This document shows, one piece after another, positions 5,779 through 7,048 of a DNA stretch of 7,048 nucleotides. Under the pieces are notes generated by a model. It made no database searches and was not told the DNA's origin. It was given only the letters and a program-made list of their open reading frames with translations. The stretch's first letter is position 1, and the number at the start of each line of letters is the position of its first letter. Position numbers and translations under genes: made by a program. The DNA comes from Alphaproteobacteria bacterium (GTDB lineage Bacteria > Pseudomonadota > Alphaproteobacteria > Rs-D84): NCBI GenBank assembly GCA_009785765.1, contig WQVP01000019.1, positions 1 through 7,048 on the forward strand, written 5' to 3'.

Positions 5779-6693
5779 ATGCCAATAAAGGTAAATGAGT
5801 ACGAAGTAAGATTAACCAGGTCAAGCGAAGAACGCCGCCAAGTCCGCAATCTGCGATACAGAGTTTTCTGCGAAGAAGAGGGTGCGCACGCAACCGAAGA
5901 ACAAAAAGCATTAATGGAAGAATACGACAGTTATGACAGGTTCGCCGAATACATGGCTGTGTTTCATAATGGTAAAGTTGTCGGAACATACCGTATTATC
6001 AACCGCGAAGCGGCGGAAAAACTTGGCGGGTTTTATACCGAAACAGAATACAATATATCAAAACTTAAACGTGTCAAAGGCAACATAATTGAAATGTCCC
6101 GTGCATGCATTGACATAGATTATCGTGATTCATTGGCGGTGCGTCTTTTGTGGATGGGTCTTGCCAACTATATTTTGGAAAACAAAGTCGTGCTTGTATT
6201 TGGCGTATCATCGTTTGTTGGAACAAAGCCTGTGGAATTTGCGCAATGTTTTTCATATCTTTATTATAACCATCTTGCGCCTGTATCTCTGCGCCCTACG
6301 GTTCTTCCGGAAAAAATGGGCACAGTTGACAGGTCGCAAACAAAAATGAATATATTGCCAAGATCACACGTTGATGAAAAATTGGCATGGCAAGAAATGA
6401 CGCCGATATTAAAAGGCTATATGCGTCTTGGTGCCAAAGTGGGCAAGGGTATATTTGTGGATGAGCCATTTAATTCATGCGACGTATTTACATTTATGAA
6501 AACAAAAGATATTAACAAAGTGTATCAAAAACATTTTCTTGGGAATCCGAATGCGTTTGACCATCTTGGCATAAAGCCAACAATGCTTAACCAATTTGGC
6601 AAAGTTTTATTGTCTCCTGTAACAGGTCTTGTTGCATTGGCAGAATTTTTCCTGGAACCAGAAGAAGCCGCCGAAGTAAAAAGAGGCGAATAA
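5779..6693 (+). CDS. OlsB-like acyl-ACP N-acyltransferase, copy 1
   Basis: The OlsB family (GNAT fold, COG3176) transfers a 3-hydroxyacyl group from ACP to the alpha-amino group of ornithine, the first step of ornithine lipid synthesis; relatives act on glycine or other amino acids. The product is 304 aa with the family motifs: VRNLRYRVFCEEEG (22-35), VVGTYRI (67-73), GGFYTETEY (83-91), IEMSRACIDIDYR (104-116; classically 'ELGRSCV..dYR'), LLWMGLANY (123-131), FGVSSFVGT (141-149) and KGYMRLGAKVGKGIFVDEPFNSCDVF split over 212-237. The C-terminal tail has a hydrophobic stretch (about 277-292) that may aid membrane contact. It is probably cytoplasmic or peripheral on the inner membrane. No partner O-acyltransferase (OlsA) is seen in the window, so the full pathway is not shown. 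The next gene is a paralogue three bases away. The family is sure; the amino-acid substrate is not. Confidence 0.88.
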   Translation: MPIKVNEYEVRLTRSSEERRQVRNLRYRVFCEEEGAHATEEQKALMEEYDSYDRFAEYMAVFHNGKVVGTYRIINREAAEKLGGFYTETEYNISKLKRVKGNIIEMSRACIDIDYRDSLAVRLLWMGLANYILENKVVLVFGVSSFVGTKPVEFAQCFSYLYYNHLAPVSLRPTVLPEKMGTVDRSQTKMNILPRSHVDEKLAWQEMTPILKGYMRLGAKVGKGIFVDEPFNSCDVFTFMKTKDINKVYQKHFLGNPNAFDHLGIKPTMLNQFGKVLLSPVTGLVALAEFFLEPEEAAEVKRGE

Positions 6694-6696
6694 AAA

Positions 6697-7048
6697 GTGT
6701 CAACATCCCAAAGCGAATTTACCGTCAGACTGACCAAAAACGAAAACGAGCGCAAACAAGTGCGCCAGCTTCGCTATCGTTGTTTTTGTCTTGAAAATGG
6801 TGCGGCGGCAACAGATGAACAAAAAAAATTAAAAGAAGAATGGGACAACAAGGACGAGCATGCGGAATACATGGCCGTCTTTCATGGCAAAAAAATTGTC
6901 GCAACGTACCGCATACTTAACCGTGCAAATGCAAAAAAAATGGGCGGGTTTTATACCGAAAGTCCAGACTGTGGCCGTGATATACGAAAAATAAAAAAGT
7001 TGCGTGGCAACATAGTTGAAATGTCCCGTGCATGCGTTGAAATGGAAT
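6697..7048 (+). CDS. OlsB-like acyl-ACP N-acyltransferase, copy 2, partial
   Basis: This frame starts at GTG 6697, three bases after the preceding stop, and stays open for 117 codons to the window edge. Hand alignment with copy 1 shows a little over half identical residues over about 110 positions, with shared VRLT, RQLRYR (copy 1 RNLRYR), AEYMAVFH, TYRI, GGFYTE, GNIVEMSRAC (copy 1 GNIIEMSRAC). Copy 2 has a three-residue insertion after GGFYTES and changes such as VATYRIL for VGTYRII and RCFCLENGAAA for RVFCEEEGAHA. An AGAGG ribosome site lies in the end of copy 1, ten bases before the GTG, so both are likely co-translated from the promoter at 5712. It looks intact as far as it is visible. 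It may have a different acyl or amino-acid preference; that is inference. Confidence 0.9.
   Translation, partial: MSTSQSEFTVRLTKNENERKQVRQLRYRCFCLENGAAATDEQKKLKEEWDNKDEHAEYMAVFHGKKIVATYRILNRANAKKMGGFYTESPDCGRDIRKIKKLRGNIVEMSRACVEME

Noticed and set aside
5990..6260. LuxI-type autoinducer synthase reading of the olsB-like gene
   Set aside because: The GNAT-like fold is shared, but the 304-aa length and the motifs around EMSRAC and KGYMRLGAKVG fit OlsB better.

Overview
The window looks like ordinary chromosome from a Gram-negative bacterium. Evidence for this is two predicted outer-membrane beta-barrel proteins ending in an aromatic residue, two lipoproteins with clear lipoboxes, a periplasmic MltB-type lytic transglycosylase and OlsB-type acyltransferases. 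An alphaproteobacterium of moderate GC content is the best guess from the rpmF-plsX pair, tandem OlsB-like genes and genome-wide palindromic repeats. That placement is inference, not a sequence match.

Left part, minus strand (1-2714): read in the direction of transcription, rpmF (ribosomal protein L32) and plsX (acyl-ACP:phosphate acyltransferase) form a tightly packed pair. A weak terminator-like hairpin follows. Next come three small envelope genes close together: a DUF4156-like lipoprotein, an eight-stranded-type outer-membrane barrel, and a second lipoprotein cut off by the window edge. The rpmF gene (57 aa) and the two genes at the window edges are short or partial but clear when translated by hand.

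Middle (2715-4725): a divergent intergenic region holds a sigma70-like promoter for rpmF, a 107-bp palindromic repeat element, and a -10 box almost touching the start of a 501-aa outer-membrane barrel protein on the plus strand. That gene ends in a near-perfect Rho-independent terminator. A second, unrelated 91-bp palindromic repeat follows directly.

Right part, plus strand (4726-7048): a secreted MltB-family lytic transglycosylase, apparently with almost no 5' leader, then two tandem paralogous OlsB-like N-acyltransferases. The second starts at GTG three bases after the first and runs off the window. A well-formed promoter precedes the pair.

Common theme: nearly every gene concerns the cell envelope (phospholipid precursor synthesis, probable amino-acid-containing acyl lipids, peptidoglycan turnover, outer-membrane proteins). 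I see no CRISPR array, phage, transposase, tRNA or rRNA, and no convincing new multi-gene system. The points most worth a second look are the tandem OlsB paralogues, the two structured repeat elements, the near-leaderless starts and the 501-aa barrel protein.
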